Part shown: piece after piece, positions 16,988 through 27,014 of the stretch
Layout: every line of letters begins with the position of its first letter
How positions within the stretch are numbered: the first letter of the stretch is position 1
Assembly: GCA_033283325.1 (NCBI GenBank)
Contig: JAWMQO010000001.1
Span: 1,488,001-1,552,000, forward strand
DNA length: 64,000 bases
Source: Mangrovimicrobium sp033283325
Lineage (GTDB): Bacteria > Pseudomonadota > Gammaproteobacteria > Pseudomonadales > Halieaceae
Direction of reading: 5' to 3'
The notes under the pieces: model-generated
What the model was told of the DNA's origin: nothing
Database searches by the model: none
Seen by the model: the letters and a program-made list of their open reading frames with translations, nothing else
Translations under genes and position numbers: made by a program

Positions 16988-17743
16988 TCACTCTACCTCA
17001 ATGGTGACTGGAATCCAGCGATTGAGAATATAGTCGAGCGTACCGTTGCGCCGCATCATCTGCAGGGCCTGGTTCAGTTCTACCGCCAGTTGCTGGTCAT
17101 CCGGGCGTACCCCCCAGGCCAGCATCTCGTCGGTGAGTGGTTTGTACAGGCTGATCAGGTCCTGGTTTTCCTTGCTGTTAGCCAGTTGCCAGCTGGTGGG
17201 CGCGTCGTGCAGGTAGATATCGATGACATCGTTCCTGAGGGCCGCGAAGGCCGCTGCAGGATCAGCGAAGAGCTTGACTTCCGCGTCCGGCAGTTCCCGC
17301 TTGGCGAATGCAGCGCCGGTGGTCTCCGGCTCCACCCCAACCCGGACCCCTTCCCTGTAGATCGCCCAGGGCTGGGAGAAACTACCGACCTTGTCGATAT
17401 GGATGATGGCCATCTGGCCGACCCTCAGGTAGGGCTCGGTGAACAACACCTCCTGTGTCCGCTCGGCGGTAACGCTGAGGCCGGACATCAGCACATCCAC
17501 TTTCCCGGCCTGCAGGGCGGGGATCAGCTCGGCAAAGGGAAGCTCGACGATCTGCACCGGCCGGGAAAGTATCTTCCCCACCGCCCGGGCGTTGTCCGCC
17601 TCGACGCCATAGATAGTGCCATCCTGCTTGAATACGAGCGGCGGGTAGTCAGGGCTCATGCCAACGCGCAATTCGCCTGCGGCGTGGGCGAAGAGTGGAA
17701 GAAACAGTAAAAACAAGGTGAAAACGATCTTATTGTTGTACAT
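16988..17743 (-). CDS. Periplasmic solute-binding protein, family 3
   Basis: 251 residues. The N-terminal signal peptide (KIVFTLFLLFLPLFAHAAG, cleavage after AHA) is followed by a bacterial extracellular solute-binding fold (LRVGMSPDYPPLVFKQDG, DVLMSGLSVTAERTQEVLFTEPY, MMRRNGTLDYILNRW). Such proteins bind polar amino acids or related solutes. The ATG at 17743 begins the signal peptide. No permease or ATPase gene is adjacent, so it may serve a remote transporter or a sensory role. Divergent from the next gene. Confidence 0.87.
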   Translation of the reverse strand: MYNNKIVFTLFLLFLPLFAHAAGELRVGMSPDYPPLVFKQDGTIYGVEADNARAVGKILSRPVQIVELPFAELIPALQAGKVDVLMSGLSVTAERTQEVLFTEPYLRVGQMAIIHIDKVGSFSQPWAIYREGVRVGVEPETTGAAFAKRELPDAEVKLFADPAAAFAALRNDVIDIYLHDAPTSWQLANSKENQDLISLYKPLTDEMLAWGVRPDDQQLAVELNQALQMMRRNGTLDYILNRWIPVTIEVE

Positions 17744-17882
17744 GGCGCCCCTCGAACGGAAAAATCGTGGCCCAGACTTTACCACTCATTGTTGTCCCGC
17801 CAAACAGGGGGTGGCCAATGGAGACTTGGGTAGCGCCAACAGCTACCGTAGAATAAGCCCCGAACCCCGGCGGCGATCAACC

Positions 17883-18353
17883 ATGAGTGCACCCCAGACC
17901 ATCACCAGCGAAATCCTCGAAGCCTGGCTCGAAGAGGCCCGGCTGGAATTCCATACCTGTGACCAGTGCCCGGGGCTTCATCTTCCCGTCCTTCAGGACC
18001 TGGAAGGCGTGATCGACAGCCGGCTCTTCCTCGAACCCTGGGGCCTGCTGCTCACTACAGAACTGGAAATCCGCCCGATGGCCCTGCTGCCCCTCGCCGC
18101 CGATCTGGGCCGGCTGAGCATGAACAACCCCACCCTGAAGCTGTTTCAGGATATCGTCGATGACGCCACGCCTCAGCTGGTGGTTGCGGGCTCACATCTG
18201 ACCTCCGCGGGAATCACCCTGGAACAGTTCATCGCCTTCATCGGCACCACGGTGAGCGCCACCCGCCAGGTGGCTGAAGAGTGCCTGCAGCTGAATTACC
18301 TGTTCGCCCCGGCGGACCCGGAGATGTCACCGGGATCCCACGCGCTCCACTGA
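17883..18353 (+). CDS. YbjN/type III chaperone-like conserved protein
   Basis: 156 residues, acidic and soluble. The pattern of strands and a long C-terminal helix (LTLEQFIAFIGTTVSATRQVAEEC) resembles YbjN-type or type III secretion chaperone-like folds. It has CDQCPGLHLPVL near the N-terminus, with two cysteines. The ATG at 17883 follows a purine-rich stretch. Function unknown. Converges on the next membrane-protein gene with a 7-base gap. Confidence 0.65.
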   Translation: MSAPQTITSEILEAWLEEARLEFHTCDQCPGLHLPVLQDLEGVIDSRLFLEPWGLLLTTELEIRPMALLPLAADLGRLSMNNPTLKLFQDIVDDATPQLVVAGSHLTSAGITLEQFIAFIGTTVSATRQVAEECLQLNYLFAPADPEMSPGSHALH

Positions 18354-18360
18354 CGCCGGC

Positions 18361-19152
18361 TCAGTCCTCCACGGATTCGCGGCGGAAGCCGCCGGGCAGC
18401 GGCCGGTATGACAGCCGGCGCAGGGTCTCGTTTTCCACCCCGACCAGCTTCTCATAGAGGATACCGCGACCGACCAGGATGGCCGGCAGCACCCACAGCA
18501 GGGGTATACCCAGCAACAGGAGCGAGCCGAAGATGGAGAGCACCGCGATCGAGTTCAGCAGGAGCATGCGGAACCAGCAGCGGTGAACAACCTGCCAGGA
18601 ACGGCGGATGGCCTCGACCGGGCCGATATGCTTGTCCACCGCAAGCGGAATCGCGAACTGCAGGCAGATGGCGAGATAGATGCCCGGCAATACCAGCAGC
18701 GCGAGCCCGATGACCACCAGGATGTGTACGAAAATGTTGATCAGCAGGAGCTTGAGGACGAAGTCGTACCAGGCGAACAGGCTCCTGGCCCGCGGCCGGT
18801 TACCGCGTGCAAAGCCGATGCCGACAATCCATAAACCCGCGGCCATGGGCAGGAGGATGATGGTCTGGATCATCTCGTCGAGGAAGCCCGGGAAAGCGGA
18901 GTAGCCCTCCATCCCCCCTCGCGGGAAACCGCCTCCCAAAACGGTGAACAGCGCCGTCAGCGCCACAGCGACAGAAATGAAGAGCAGCCAGCAGCGCAGG
19001 GCGGCAGCCTGGCAATCGAGCCCCATGTGCCAGGCCTCCCTCACCAGTTCCCACACGGAGAACTCTTCCGGAGCCGCAGCCACGGAGTCGCCCGGGGCAT
19101 TTTGCGCGCCCGCGCGCCCCGTGTTCCTGAACGCTTTACTGGAGTCAGACAT
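18361..19152 (-). CDS. Polytopic membrane protein, BPSS1780-like
   Basis: 263 residues. A charged cytoplasmic N-terminus of about 45 residues is followed by roughly five or six membrane helices (about 58-75, 92-112, 130-165, 188-225). Style and length resemble the BPSS1780/YciC-type integral membrane proteins of unknown function. The FAIPLAVDKHIGPVEAIRRSWQVV block in the middle is typical of that group. Transcribed alone. No role is evident from neighbours. Confidence 0.75.
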   Translation of the reverse strand: MSDSSKAFRNTGRAGAQNAPGDSVAAAPEEFSVWELVREAWHMGLDCQAAALRCWLLFISVAVALTALFTVLGGGFPRGGMEGYSAFPGFLDEMIQTIILLPMAAGLWIVGIGFARGNRPRARSLFAWYDFVLKLLLINIFVHILVVIGLALLVLPGIYLAICLQFAIPLAVDKHIGPVEAIRRSWQVVHRCWFRMLLLNSIAVLSIFGSLLLLGIPLLWVLPAILVGRGILYEKLVGVENETLRRLSYRPLPGGFRRESVED

Positions 19153-19211
19153 CCCTACAATTTAGATGATTATTTTCCATCATACTAAATGAGACAAGCG
19201 TATCGTTCCAG

Positions 19212-22013
19212 CTATGTGGATGGTTCCCGCCACTGATAATTGACCCGGATCACACTCCCGGCCGGTTCTTTCTCTCCCGGCTCCGCCAGTTCGAAGCTGA
19301 AACCGGCAGTGGGAATCGCCGCGCTGCCAAACGGCAGGTGGGGATTGAGGTACTGCTCCGGCCGGGCGTCAGAGAATTTGCTTACTGCACCGAAGGCCCG
19401 GGCTTCATCGATCTGCAGCACGCCATTCCCGGGGCGGTAGAACTCGATTCCCCTGGGGTAGGGCTGCAGGGCAAAGGGGGCGTCCGCCGAGTGATAGGAT
19501 CGCAGCGCGCGATCGTACAGGCGGTACTCGGTCTTGCCGTCGCGAATCCTCAGGTCATAGAAGGTGCTCACACCCTTGCGTGAATCCCGCTCGCTACCCG
19601 GCAAATATTCATTGAGGATGGTGTAACCATAGGTAAGTTGCCTGCCATCCCAACTGAGTTGCTCAACGGGCGGTGCTCCGCCCACAAGGAAGTTCTTGCA
19701 GGACTCCCGGCGGGACGCGGCCACGTCGGATGAATAGTAGTCGGGGCGGCGCTCGTAGCACATCACACTGACAAACGCATCTTCCAGCAGTGCTTGCGCG
19801 GCGTCGTCGAATTCCCACCAGGTCCAGCCATCCTGTTCACGAAAATAGCGATCCGGCATCAGGGGAAGCCGGTACTCCTGGGGATTGGAGTCCACTACCA
19901 GCAGGTAGCCGTTACCCGGCCCGAATTCCGCCGGGTCGTTCTGGCTCCACAGGTAGGACCCGTTGTAGTACCACATCAGGAGACCGGGCCGGTAATTGAT
20001 GGCGATTGCCGACACCTCGCCTTCATTATCGGCGTACAAATCGAATGACGGTTCCGAGAGGGAGGAGTCGTAGTTTTTGCTGCCGGCAAGACTCGCATAG
20101 GGATCCCGATACTCGAGCAGGTAGAACTGTGGCACCGCAAGGTGGTGGCGGCCACCCGACAGGGTGAAGCCCTTATTCTCCCAACCTTCGATAGCATCGC
20201 CTTCAAAGTCCTCCCGATAGCCAAGTGCCGGCAGGGCTATATTGTCCACCAGCGCACCGTCCTCGACCGCCGCTCCGTCGGTGAAATAGGTAATCCGGAC
20301 GTTCACCGCTTGGCCGCGGAATTCCCCGAGGTCGAATTCCGCACGAACCCACTGGGCCCGCTCACAGGGATCGACAGACGCATCCCCGATGCTGTCTTCG
20401 GCGCGCCTGCGCTCCGCTACCGGGTTGCAACCCGCGGCGCTTTCGACCTTGTTGTCCCCGTCCATGTCGCCACTGAGACCGGTAAAACCAGGCAGCGACC
20501 CCTTGCCCTCGTGCCCCTTCCGGGAAGGCATGACGCTTTGACTGTCTTCGGGGGCACTTTTGTCCGTGGGCAGGAGACGCCGGTACAGATCGCCCGGGCG
20601 CGCCGCTTCGACATAGAGATAATCCCATTCCGCCTCTATGCGAAACCACAGGTCCATGGACAGTATGAGTGGCTCCCCTGCCTCAGCCGCGCTGAGGTCG
20701 AACTGCCGGACAAGGCTGCGATTCATGTCGTTTCCCTGCCCTGAGTAAGCCGCCTGCTTGCCGTTGCTTTCCTCCAGGGGGCCAAGATCCAGCTCGCGGA
20801 ATTTGGGCGGCAGTACGACCATGGCCGCATCGCAGGCAGTGCCATCGTGTGCCGCGGCACTCCCATCCCAGGCATTCATCAGCCTGAGCGGGATGGAGCC
20901 GTTCTGTTGGCCACCGAAGGCCGTGGGTTTGACAATACAGGGTTGCATCCAGCCGAGCATCATGCGACTCCAGGCACTCATTTCCTGGGGCACGGGACGG
21001 GTGGTGCTGGACATCAGGTCCCAGGCCGCAGTGGAATTATTGGTGAGCCGCGCGTAAATATCCGGGAGACCCAGGGAATGACCGAACTCGTGAATGAACG
21101 TGGAGATCTCCGTGTACTCGGACTGCATGTTGTAATCCAGCAGCCACATCCCGTTACCCAGCGGAATACCGCCGCGCACATTCTTGCGGCCTTCGAGTTC
21201 CGGGCCTTCGTCGAGGTTGTACTGGAGTGAGGAACGGTGGGGCCAGATTCTGTCGGCGCAGTCCTTTTCCGCCTGGGTGAGCCCGTCGAAAGCATCCGGG
21301 GGAGCCTGCACGTTCAGTTTCTCGTCCAGTTTGTAGAGCCCGTGGCAGGAGGACTGGCCCTTGCCGGCGACAATCAGGACGAAGTGATCGATATAGCCAT
21401 CAGGCTCATCGCGATTGCCGTCGCCGTCGAAATCGTGGGGATCCCACAGGTCATAGTCTTGCCAGGGAAATTCGGGATGTGCGCGAAAGGCTTCGCGCAT
21501 GGCATCGACGACCACGTCGTCGCTGTTTTCGTCGTTGCGCCACTCGCCGTCGCTGCCCTGTACCGGGCGGCCGTAATAATGCAGTGGCCGCTCGAGTTCC
21601 ACCACCGGAAAGATGTCCCCGGTGATGTTGTATGCCCCTTTCGACTGGTGCCGGTAGTAGTGGGTGAGGGTGTCTTCCGCGGGAGCCGCGACGCCGCCAC
21701 CAAACAGGAGTTGCTGGAACCACTGGCGATTTTTGTCATCCTGCGCCGGGTCACCGGCATAGCGGTCATAGCCCTGGTCGGAAAAGCGCACAGGCATGAT
21801 CAGTAATTTGTGCGGGCGTTCGGCAGCTGCATAGACCGGCCGGATCGAATCCCCCTGTATTTGCGGATGGCCAAGTTGGTCGAAACGGTAGGCGGCCAGA
21901 TTTTCGACGACGGTCTTCGCTGCCGCCTCGGGTTCGGTGCTGGCGGCATGGGCCGCAGCTGTGATCAGGAAGGAAACCATACCGTAATACCACCGCAATC
22001 GCGCTGTACGCAT
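19212..22013 (-). CDS. Secreted M6-family metalloprotease (immune inhibitor A type)
   Basis: 933 residues. N-terminal signal peptide (about 1-24, ending AAHAAS), then the M6 catalytic domain with the zinc site HEFGHSLGLPD (HExxHxxGxxD), and a long beta-rich C-terminal half like the MAM/lectin-like and Cys-linked modules of immune inhibitor A. A DFDGDGNRDEPDG calcium-binding-like loop lies upstream of the active site. It should degrade extracellular protein for nutrition or host interaction. No lipobox. Transcribed alone; no export accessory genes are adjacent. Confidence 0.92.
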   Translation of the reverse strand: MRTARLRWYYGMVSFLITAAAHAASTEPEAAAKTVVENLAAYRFDQLGHPQIQGDSIRPVYAAAERPHKLLIMPVRFSDQGYDRYAGDPAQDDKNRQWFQQLLFGGGVAAPAEDTLTHYYRHQSKGAYNITGDIFPVVELERPLHYYGRPVQGSDGEWRNDENSDDVVVDAMREAFRAHPEFPWQDYDLWDPHDFDGDGNRDEPDGYIDHFVLIVAGKGQSSCHGLYKLDEKLNVQAPPDAFDGLTQAEKDCADRIWPHRSSLQYNLDEGPELEGRKNVRGGIPLGNGMWLLDYNMQSEYTEISTFIHEFGHSLGLPDIYARLTNNSTAAWDLMSSTTRPVPQEMSAWSRMMLGWMQPCIVKPTAFGGQQNGSIPLRLMNAWDGSAAAHDGTACDAAMVVLPPKFRELDLGPLEESNGKQAAYSGQGNDMNRSLVRQFDLSAAEAGEPLILSMDLWFRIEAEWDYLYVEAARPGDLYRRLLPTDKSAPEDSQSVMPSRKGHEGKGSLPGFTGLSGDMDGDNKVESAAGCNPVAERRRAEDSIGDASVDPCERAQWVRAEFDLGEFRGQAVNVRITYFTDGAAVEDGALVDNIALPALGYREDFEGDAIEGWENKGFTLSGGRHHLAVPQFYLLEYRDPYASLAGSKNYDSSLSEPSFDLYADNEGEVSAIAINYRPGLLMWYYNGSYLWSQNDPAEFGPGNGYLLVVDSNPQEYRLPLMPDRYFREQDGWTWWEFDDAAQALLEDAFVSVMCYERRPDYYSSDVAASRRESCKNFLVGGAPPVEQLSWDGRQLTYGYTILNEYLPGSERDSRKGVSTFYDLRIRDGKTEYRLYDRALRSYHSADAPFALQPYPRGIEFYRPGNGVLQIDEARAFGAVSKFSDARPEQYLNPHLPFGSAAIPTAGFSFELAEPGEKEPAGSVIRVNYQWREPST

Positions 22014-22108
22014 CCGCCTACCTCCTCGCAGGTCTTGAGTTTTGTTCTGGGTTTACGCGGGAAAGCCGGGATTGTACCACCGGTGGCAGCGGCCCGCCCG
22101 CGGGGAGA

Positions 22109-25100
22109 TCAATCGTCCGGCAAGCTGAAAAGTGCGGCGTTACCACCGCGCGCCATGATGTTTTCGCTGCGGGTGCGCTCCGCGGCGAAGCGCAGCAGGT
22201 AGTGTGGGCCGCCGGCCTTGAAACCGGTCCCGGAGCGACCCTCACCGCCGAAGGGATTCACTCCCACCACCGCGCCGATCATGTTGCGGTTGATGTAAGT
22301 GTTGCCGATACGGGTGGCCGCCAGCACCTCCCGGGCGAAGCCGTCGATCCGGCTGTGGATGCCCAGGGTAAGGCCGTAACCACTGGCGTCGATATCCGCG
22401 AGTACACGGCCGATCTCCGCGGCGCGATAGGACGCGATATGCAATACGGGCCCGAATACCTCGCCGGGCAGCGACGCGATACCGTCGACGCGAAATACCC
22501 GGGGAGCGACAAAGTGCCCACCGGCATGCCGCTCGTCCAACTGGCAGCGGGCGAGCAGGCGGCCCTCCCCTTCGAGTTGGCGACAGTACTTTTCCAGGGC
22601 TTGCTTCGCCGTCCGATCGATCACCGGGCCGATGTCGGTAGACAGGTCCGCAGGATCGCCGATGCGCAATTCGGCCATGGCACCGCCCAGCATATCCAGC
22701 ACACCTGGGTAGATGTCCTCCTGCAGGTAGAGAATCCGCAGTGCGCTGCAACGCTGCCCGGCGCTGTGGAAAGCGGAGTGGACGATATCGTCGACCAGTT
22801 GTTCCGGGAGTGCGGTGGCGTCGGCGATCAGCGCATTGAGCCCGCCGGTTTCGGCGATCAGGGGGAGGATCGCGCCCTCCCGTGCGGCCAGCTGGCGCTG
22901 GATCACCTGGGCGGTGTCGAGCCCGCCGGTGAAGGCCACGCCGCCCAGGCGCGGGTCTGCCAGCACCTGGGCGCCAATGCGCGGCCCCTCCCCCGGCAGC
23001 AGGTGGAGCACCTCGGGCGGGATGCCTGCCCGGTGGAAGAGCTCGACCGCGCGCGCGGCGACCAGGGGCGTCTGTTCTGCTGGTTTGGCCAGCACCGCGT
23101 TACCCGCCATCAGCGCTGCCGCCACCTGCCCGGTAAAGATCGCCAGGGGGAAATTCCAGGGGCTGACGCAGAAGAACACCCCACGACCGTGCAGGCTGAG
23201 CCGGTTGGTCTCGCCAGTCGGCCCCGGCAGCATCCCCGGGCTGAACAGCACCCTGCCCGTCGCCGCGTAGTAGCGGCAGAAATCCACGGCCTCGCGCAGT
23301 TCAGACAGCGCATCCGGCAGGGTCCTGCCGGCCTCCCTGACCAGCAGGCGCAGCAGTGCGTCGCGCTCCTGTTCCAGCAACTGGGCCATCTTTTCAAGGC
23401 AGGCCGCGCGGTGGGAAGCTCCCCGTCTGTCCCACGCGCGCCAGGCGGCCCAGCCGGCAGCCAGCGCCGCATCGACATCAGCAGGCTTCGCGTGAACCAC
23501 TTCGCCGACCTGTTCCCGGACCTGCGCCGGATTGTACAGTGGCAGCGCAGCGCCGCTGCCCGCTGTCCCGGCGACGATCGGCCACGCCTGCGCTGCCGCC
23601 CCATTACCAGCGCTGACAGCCCGGCACAGGACCTCGGCAGACAAGGGGTCCGCGAGGTCCAGTCCGGCGGAATTGACCCAGGGCGGCACGGCCTCCCGGT
23701 AGAGTTCCGGTGGCGGCGGGATGTGGCCGTGGCGAAGCTGCTTGGAGGCCAGGGTGAGCTGGCGCGGGTCGCGGACCAGTTCCGCCGCGGGGAATTTGGC
23801 GTCGAGGAAGCGGTTGACGAAAGAACTGTTGGCTCCGTTTTCCAACAGCCTGCGTACAAGGTATGGCAGGAGGTCCCGGTGCTTGCCGACCGGCGCATAA
23901 ACCCGCACCGGCACATGGGGGGCGATCTGGCCCAGTTGCTCGTAGAGCAGGTGACCCATCCCGTGCAGGCGCTGGAGTTCGTAACCCTCCCTGCCCCCCG
24001 CCAGCGCCTGCACCAGCGCCACGGTATAGGCATTGTGGCTGGCGAACTGGGGATAGATTTCCTTCGGGCAGTCGAGCAGCAGCCCGGCGCAGACTTCGTA
24101 ACTGAGATCGGTATGGCACTTGCGGGTGAACACCGGGTAATCCGCCAGCCCGAGTTCCTGGGCGGCCTTGATCTCACTGTCCCAGTAGGCCCCCTTCACC
24201 AATCGCACCATCAGCCGACGGCGTGTTTCCAGTGCAAGCGTACGCAGCCACTGTGCGAGTGAAACGGCCCGCTTCTGGTAAGCCTGCAGGACGAAGCCAA
24301 GGCCATCCCAACCACCCAGCGCGGGGTCCCGCGCCAGCGCCTCGAACACATCGAGGGTCGGCTCGAGCCGGTGGCACTCCTCGGCATCGATAGTGAAGCC
24401 GATGTTGCCCTCCCGCGCCATCAGCGCCAGCGAGCGCACCCGTGGCAGCAACTCCTCCCGGATGCGCTCCGGCTGCGCGTATTCGAAGCGTGGACTGAGG
24501 GCCGAGAGTTTGACCGAGATACCGTTGCCGCTGTGGGGGTCTCCCCTGCCGGCCCGGCAGATACGCTCGATCGCTACGCGGTAATCTGCCAGATACTGGC
24601 GCGCTGCCGCGTCGGTCCTGGCGCCCTCCCCGAGCATGTCGAAGGAATAGCGCAGCTTTTCGTCCGCTTCGGCCTGGCCGCGCCTGAGCGCCTCGTCGAT
24701 ACTGCGACCGAGGACGTACTGCCGGCCCATGATACGCATCGCCTGCAGGACCGAGGCGCGAACCAGAGGCTCACCAAGGCGGCTGACGAGACGCCGCAAC
24801 ATTCCGGGGGGATCCGCCGCGATGTCTGCCTCGAGGGCGACAACCCGGCCCGTGAGCATCAAGCCCCAGACCGAGGCGTTGACAAAAGTGGAGTCGGATT
24901 TGCCGCGATGCGCCGCCCAGTCACCAGCGCGGATCTTCTCGGCGATCAGCCGGTCTGCCGTCGCCTCGTCCGGCACTCGCAGGAGTGATTCGGCCAGGCA
25001 CATCAGGGCGATACCCTCCTGGCTGGAGAGGCTGAATTCCTGCAGGAAGACGTCTAGGCTGCCGGCCCGCTGGCGCCGCCCACGGCAGCGCTCGACCAGG

Positions 25101-25240
25101 GCTTCAGCCTGTTGGCAGACCGCGTCGCGCGCGGCTTCGTCCAGGCGGGCGTTGGCGAGGAGGTCCTGCACGAGTTGCGGTTCCGCGGCGCAAAACGCGC
25201 TGCGGATTTCCTGACGGTGGCGAATCAGCGCTTCGGACAT
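22109..25240 (-). CDS. putA: PutA: bifunctional proline dehydrogenase / delta1-pyrroline-5-carboxylate dehydrogenase
   Basis: 1043 residues. Oxidises proline to glutamate in two steps with substrate channelling. The FAD-dependent PRODH barrel occupies about residues 140-480 and the NAD-dependent aldehyde dehydrogenase about 520-1000, with catalytic Cys in SAGQRCSALR and Glu in AETGGLNAL. There is no N-terminal ribbon-helix-helix, so unlike E. coli PutA it is not an autorepressor. It also lacks a long C-terminal domain, so it is the minimal type. The ATG at 25240 follows GGAGGATT. No putP transporter nearby. Confidence 0.95.
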   Translation of the reverse strand: MSEALIRHRQEIRSAFCAAEPQLVQDLLANARLDEAARDAVCQQAEALVERCRGRRQRAGSLDVFLQEFSLSSQEGIALMCLAESLLRVPDEATADRLIAEKIRAGDWAAHRGKSDSTFVNASVWGLMLTGRVVALEADIAADPPGMLRRLVSRLGEPLVRASVLQAMRIMGRQYVLGRSIDEALRRGQAEADEKLRYSFDMLGEGARTDAAARQYLADYRVAIERICRAGRGDPHSGNGISVKLSALSPRFEYAQPERIREELLPRVRSLALMAREGNIGFTIDAEECHRLEPTLDVFEALARDPALGGWDGLGFVLQAYQKRAVSLAQWLRTLALETRRRLMVRLVKGAYWDSEIKAAQELGLADYPVFTRKCHTDLSYEVCAGLLLDCPKEIYPQFASHNAYTVALVQALAGGREGYELQRLHGMGHLLYEQLGQIAPHVPVRVYAPVGKHRDLLPYLVRRLLENGANSSFVNRFLDAKFPAAELVRDPRQLTLASKQLRHGHIPPPPELYREAVPPWVNSAGLDLADPLSAEVLCRAVSAGNGAAAQAWPIVAGTAGSGAALPLYNPAQVREQVGEVVHAKPADVDAALAAGWAAWRAWDRRGASHRAACLEKMAQLLEQERDALLRLLVREAGRTLPDALSELREAVDFCRYYAATGRVLFSPGMLPGPTGETNRLSLHGRGVFFCVSPWNFPLAIFTGQVAAALMAGNAVLAKPAEQTPLVAARAVELFHRAGIPPEVLHLLPGEGPRIGAQVLADPRLGGVAFTGGLDTAQVIQRQLAAREGAILPLIAETGGLNALIADATALPEQLVDDIVHSAFHSAGQRCSALRILYLQEDIYPGVLDMLGGAMAELRIGDPADLSTDIGPVIDRTAKQALEKYCRQLEGEGRLLARCQLDERHAGGHFVAPRVFRVDGIASLPGEVFGPVLHIASYRAAEIGRVLADIDASGYGLTLGIHSRIDGFAREVLAATRIGNTYINRNMIGAVVGVNPFGGEGRSGTGFKAGGPHYLLRFAAERTRSENIMARGGNAALFSLPDD

Positions 25241-25359
25241 GAGCAATCCTCCAGGCCCCGCTGCCATGACGGCCCGCGTCCGCGAGCTGCCGCTATCACC
25301 GCTTTCCTGCTGTTACCGCTCCCTGTACTTTGAGCCGGGCTGGTGCCCGCGCGCCGTGT

Positions 25360-26238
25360 TCAAAGTATAACCGTGCGCTGGCCGTTGAGAATCACCCGCT
25401 GTTCACAGTGCAGGCGCACGGCGTGGGACAGCGCAGTCGACTCGATATCGTGTCCCAGGTGGATCATCTGCTCCACCGAGATCTCGTGGTCGATGGGCCG
25501 CACTTCCTGGGCGATAATCGGGCCCTCGTCGAGGTCCGGGGTGACATAGTGCGCGGTGGCGCCGATGACCTTGACCCCGCGTTCGTAGGCCTGGTGGTAG
25601 GGCCGCGCACCCTTGAACCCGGGCAGGAAGGAATGGTGGATATTGATCGCTCTGCCCTCGAGCTGCCGGCACAGCCCATCTGAAAGTATTTGCATATAGC
25701 GCGCCAGCACCAGTAATTCCCCACCCGCTGCCTCAAAGACCTCCATTAGTGCGGCTTCCTGCCGGGGTTTGCTCTGGGCAGTAACCGGCAGGTAGTGGTA
25801 CGGCAGGCCGTACCACTCCACCATGGGCCGGCAATCCTCATGGTTGCTGACCACGGCGACGATATTCACTGGCAGCGCACCGGCGCGCCACTTGGTCAGC
25901 AGCGCGCTCAGGCAGTGATCGTAACGGGATACCGCCAGCACTACCCGGGGGCGGTCCGCCTCGCTGCGCAGGGTGTAGTCCATCTGCAGGTCCACCGCCA
26001 GGGCAGTGAGTCGTTCCTGGAACTCCGCAAAGCTGACATTGATAGCGCTGACGTCGAAAACGCAGCGCAGGAAAAAGGTCCGGGTCACCGGGTCGGAGTA
26101 ATTGGAGACCTCACTGATATTGGCGCCTACCTCGTAAAGCAAGCCTGAGTACAGGGCGACAACGCCGGTACGGTCAGGGCACTTGAAGGAGAGAATCCAG
26201 GAGTTACTACAGTCCGCGGATGCGGCGGGCTCAGTCAT
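25360..26238 (-). CDS. purU: Formyltetrahydrofolate deformylase
   Basis: 292 residues. Hydrolyses 10-formyltetrahydrofolate to tetrahydrofolate and formate, balancing one-carbon pools. An N-terminal ACT domain (about 12-90, FKCPDRTGVVALYSGLL) precedes a formyltransferase-like hydrolase domain with the conserved INIHHSFLPGFKGARPY and TPDLDEGPII blocks that carry the catalytic Asn/His/Asp. Normal family length. It precedes putA on the same strand but with a 119-base gap. Confidence 0.95.
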   Translation of the reverse strand: MTEPAASADCSNSWILSFKCPDRTGVVALYSGLLYEVGANISEVSNYSDPVTRTFFLRCVFDVSAINVSFAEFQERLTALAVDLQMDYTLRSEADRPRVVLAVSRYDHCLSALLTKWRAGALPVNIVAVVSNHEDCRPMVEWYGLPYHYLPVTAQSKPRQEAALMEVFEAAGGELLVLARYMQILSDGLCRQLEGRAINIHHSFLPGFKGARPYHQAYERGVKVIGATAHYVTPDLDEGPIIAQEVRPIDHEISVEQMIHLGHDIESTALSHAVRLHCEQRVILNGQRTVIL

Positions 26239-26345
26239 TGCGGTGTTTCCGGTGGCTCGTCTTCGTTGGGTGGCTATTGTTCCAAAGCCCGAGCGGCCGG
26301 GTAAAGGTCTGCTCCGCGAAATATGCAGTTCGAGACAGCAGCGCC

Positions 26346-26579
26346 CTATTGAGCTACCTTGGCGCGTTTGTCCTCGAGTTGCGACCTGAGCTGATCCACC
26401 TTGCGCTGCATGGCGCGCAATTCCGATTCAGCCCGCGCCAGCAGGTATTCCAGTTCCTCGACCTCCTCTGCGGTTGCCTGGGCGGCAAACACTTTCTCGC
26501 GGTCATGGTAGGTGCTCAGGATAGCGTTCACGCGCTGCTGAATCGATTTATCGGTAGAGCCATTCTTCTGTTCTGCCAC
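26346..26579 (-). CDS. Small coiled-coil protein, function unknown
   Basis: 77 residues, highly charged. The last 45 residues form a strong heptad coiled coil (VEELEYLLARAESELRAMQRKVDQLRSQLEDKRA). I place the start at GTG 26579 because a G-rich GGGGGG site lies about 7 bases upstream and earlier in-frame codons look non-coding. It could be a small structural or adaptor protein. No family recognised. Confidence 0.55.
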   Translation of the reverse strand: MAEQKNGSTDKSIQQRVNAILSTYHDREKVFAAQATAEEVEELEYLLARAESELRAMQRKVDQLRSQLEDKRAKVAQ

Positions 26580-27014
26580 GGTAATAACCCCCCGCTTAAG
26601 GCAATATGTAAAGGGTAAGTTTGCTTTTAGCGCGCTCGTCCTTGAACCTGACTGGTTATTATTTATACAAAACGATAGCGCAATGGCGTGACAATGCAAG
26701 CTTTTGGTGAGCGCGGCAATTACGCCGCATTTCAGCCAGGCCCCGTCCCACTTGGGCAGGCGCGCTCAGCCCGGGTATTTCCCGGCGCCGGGAGGCAGGC
26801 AGTCCAATTGCCTGAGCAAGCCTGGCGGGTACAGCCCCGGGACGAGACGGCGAGCCCGAAAAACCGGGCAGGCCTGCCGCAAATCAACCACTCAAAAGTC
26901 ATTTTTAGCACTGGAATTCGCCCGCCGCAGCCATATACTGAAGACGCGACTCCGCGATAAGACGGGGCGTAATATTACTTCTCTCGCCGCCGTATTGACG
27001 TCCCCGATCAGGAG
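26580..27014. other. Intergenic region, no gene seen
   Basis: 435 bases between two divergent genes. No credible reading frame. It contains several GC-rich self-complementary patches (around 26775-26800 and 26835-26880) and a TATACT -10-like element at about 26935-26940 upstream of the GAF-like gene. I matched no riboswitch or known RNA. Confidence 0.5.

Noticed and set aside
22202..24262. 686-codon plus-strand frame
   Set aside because: Lies wholly opposite the aldehyde dehydrogenase half of putA; composition (Gly/Arg/His/Gln-rich) is typical of shadow frames.
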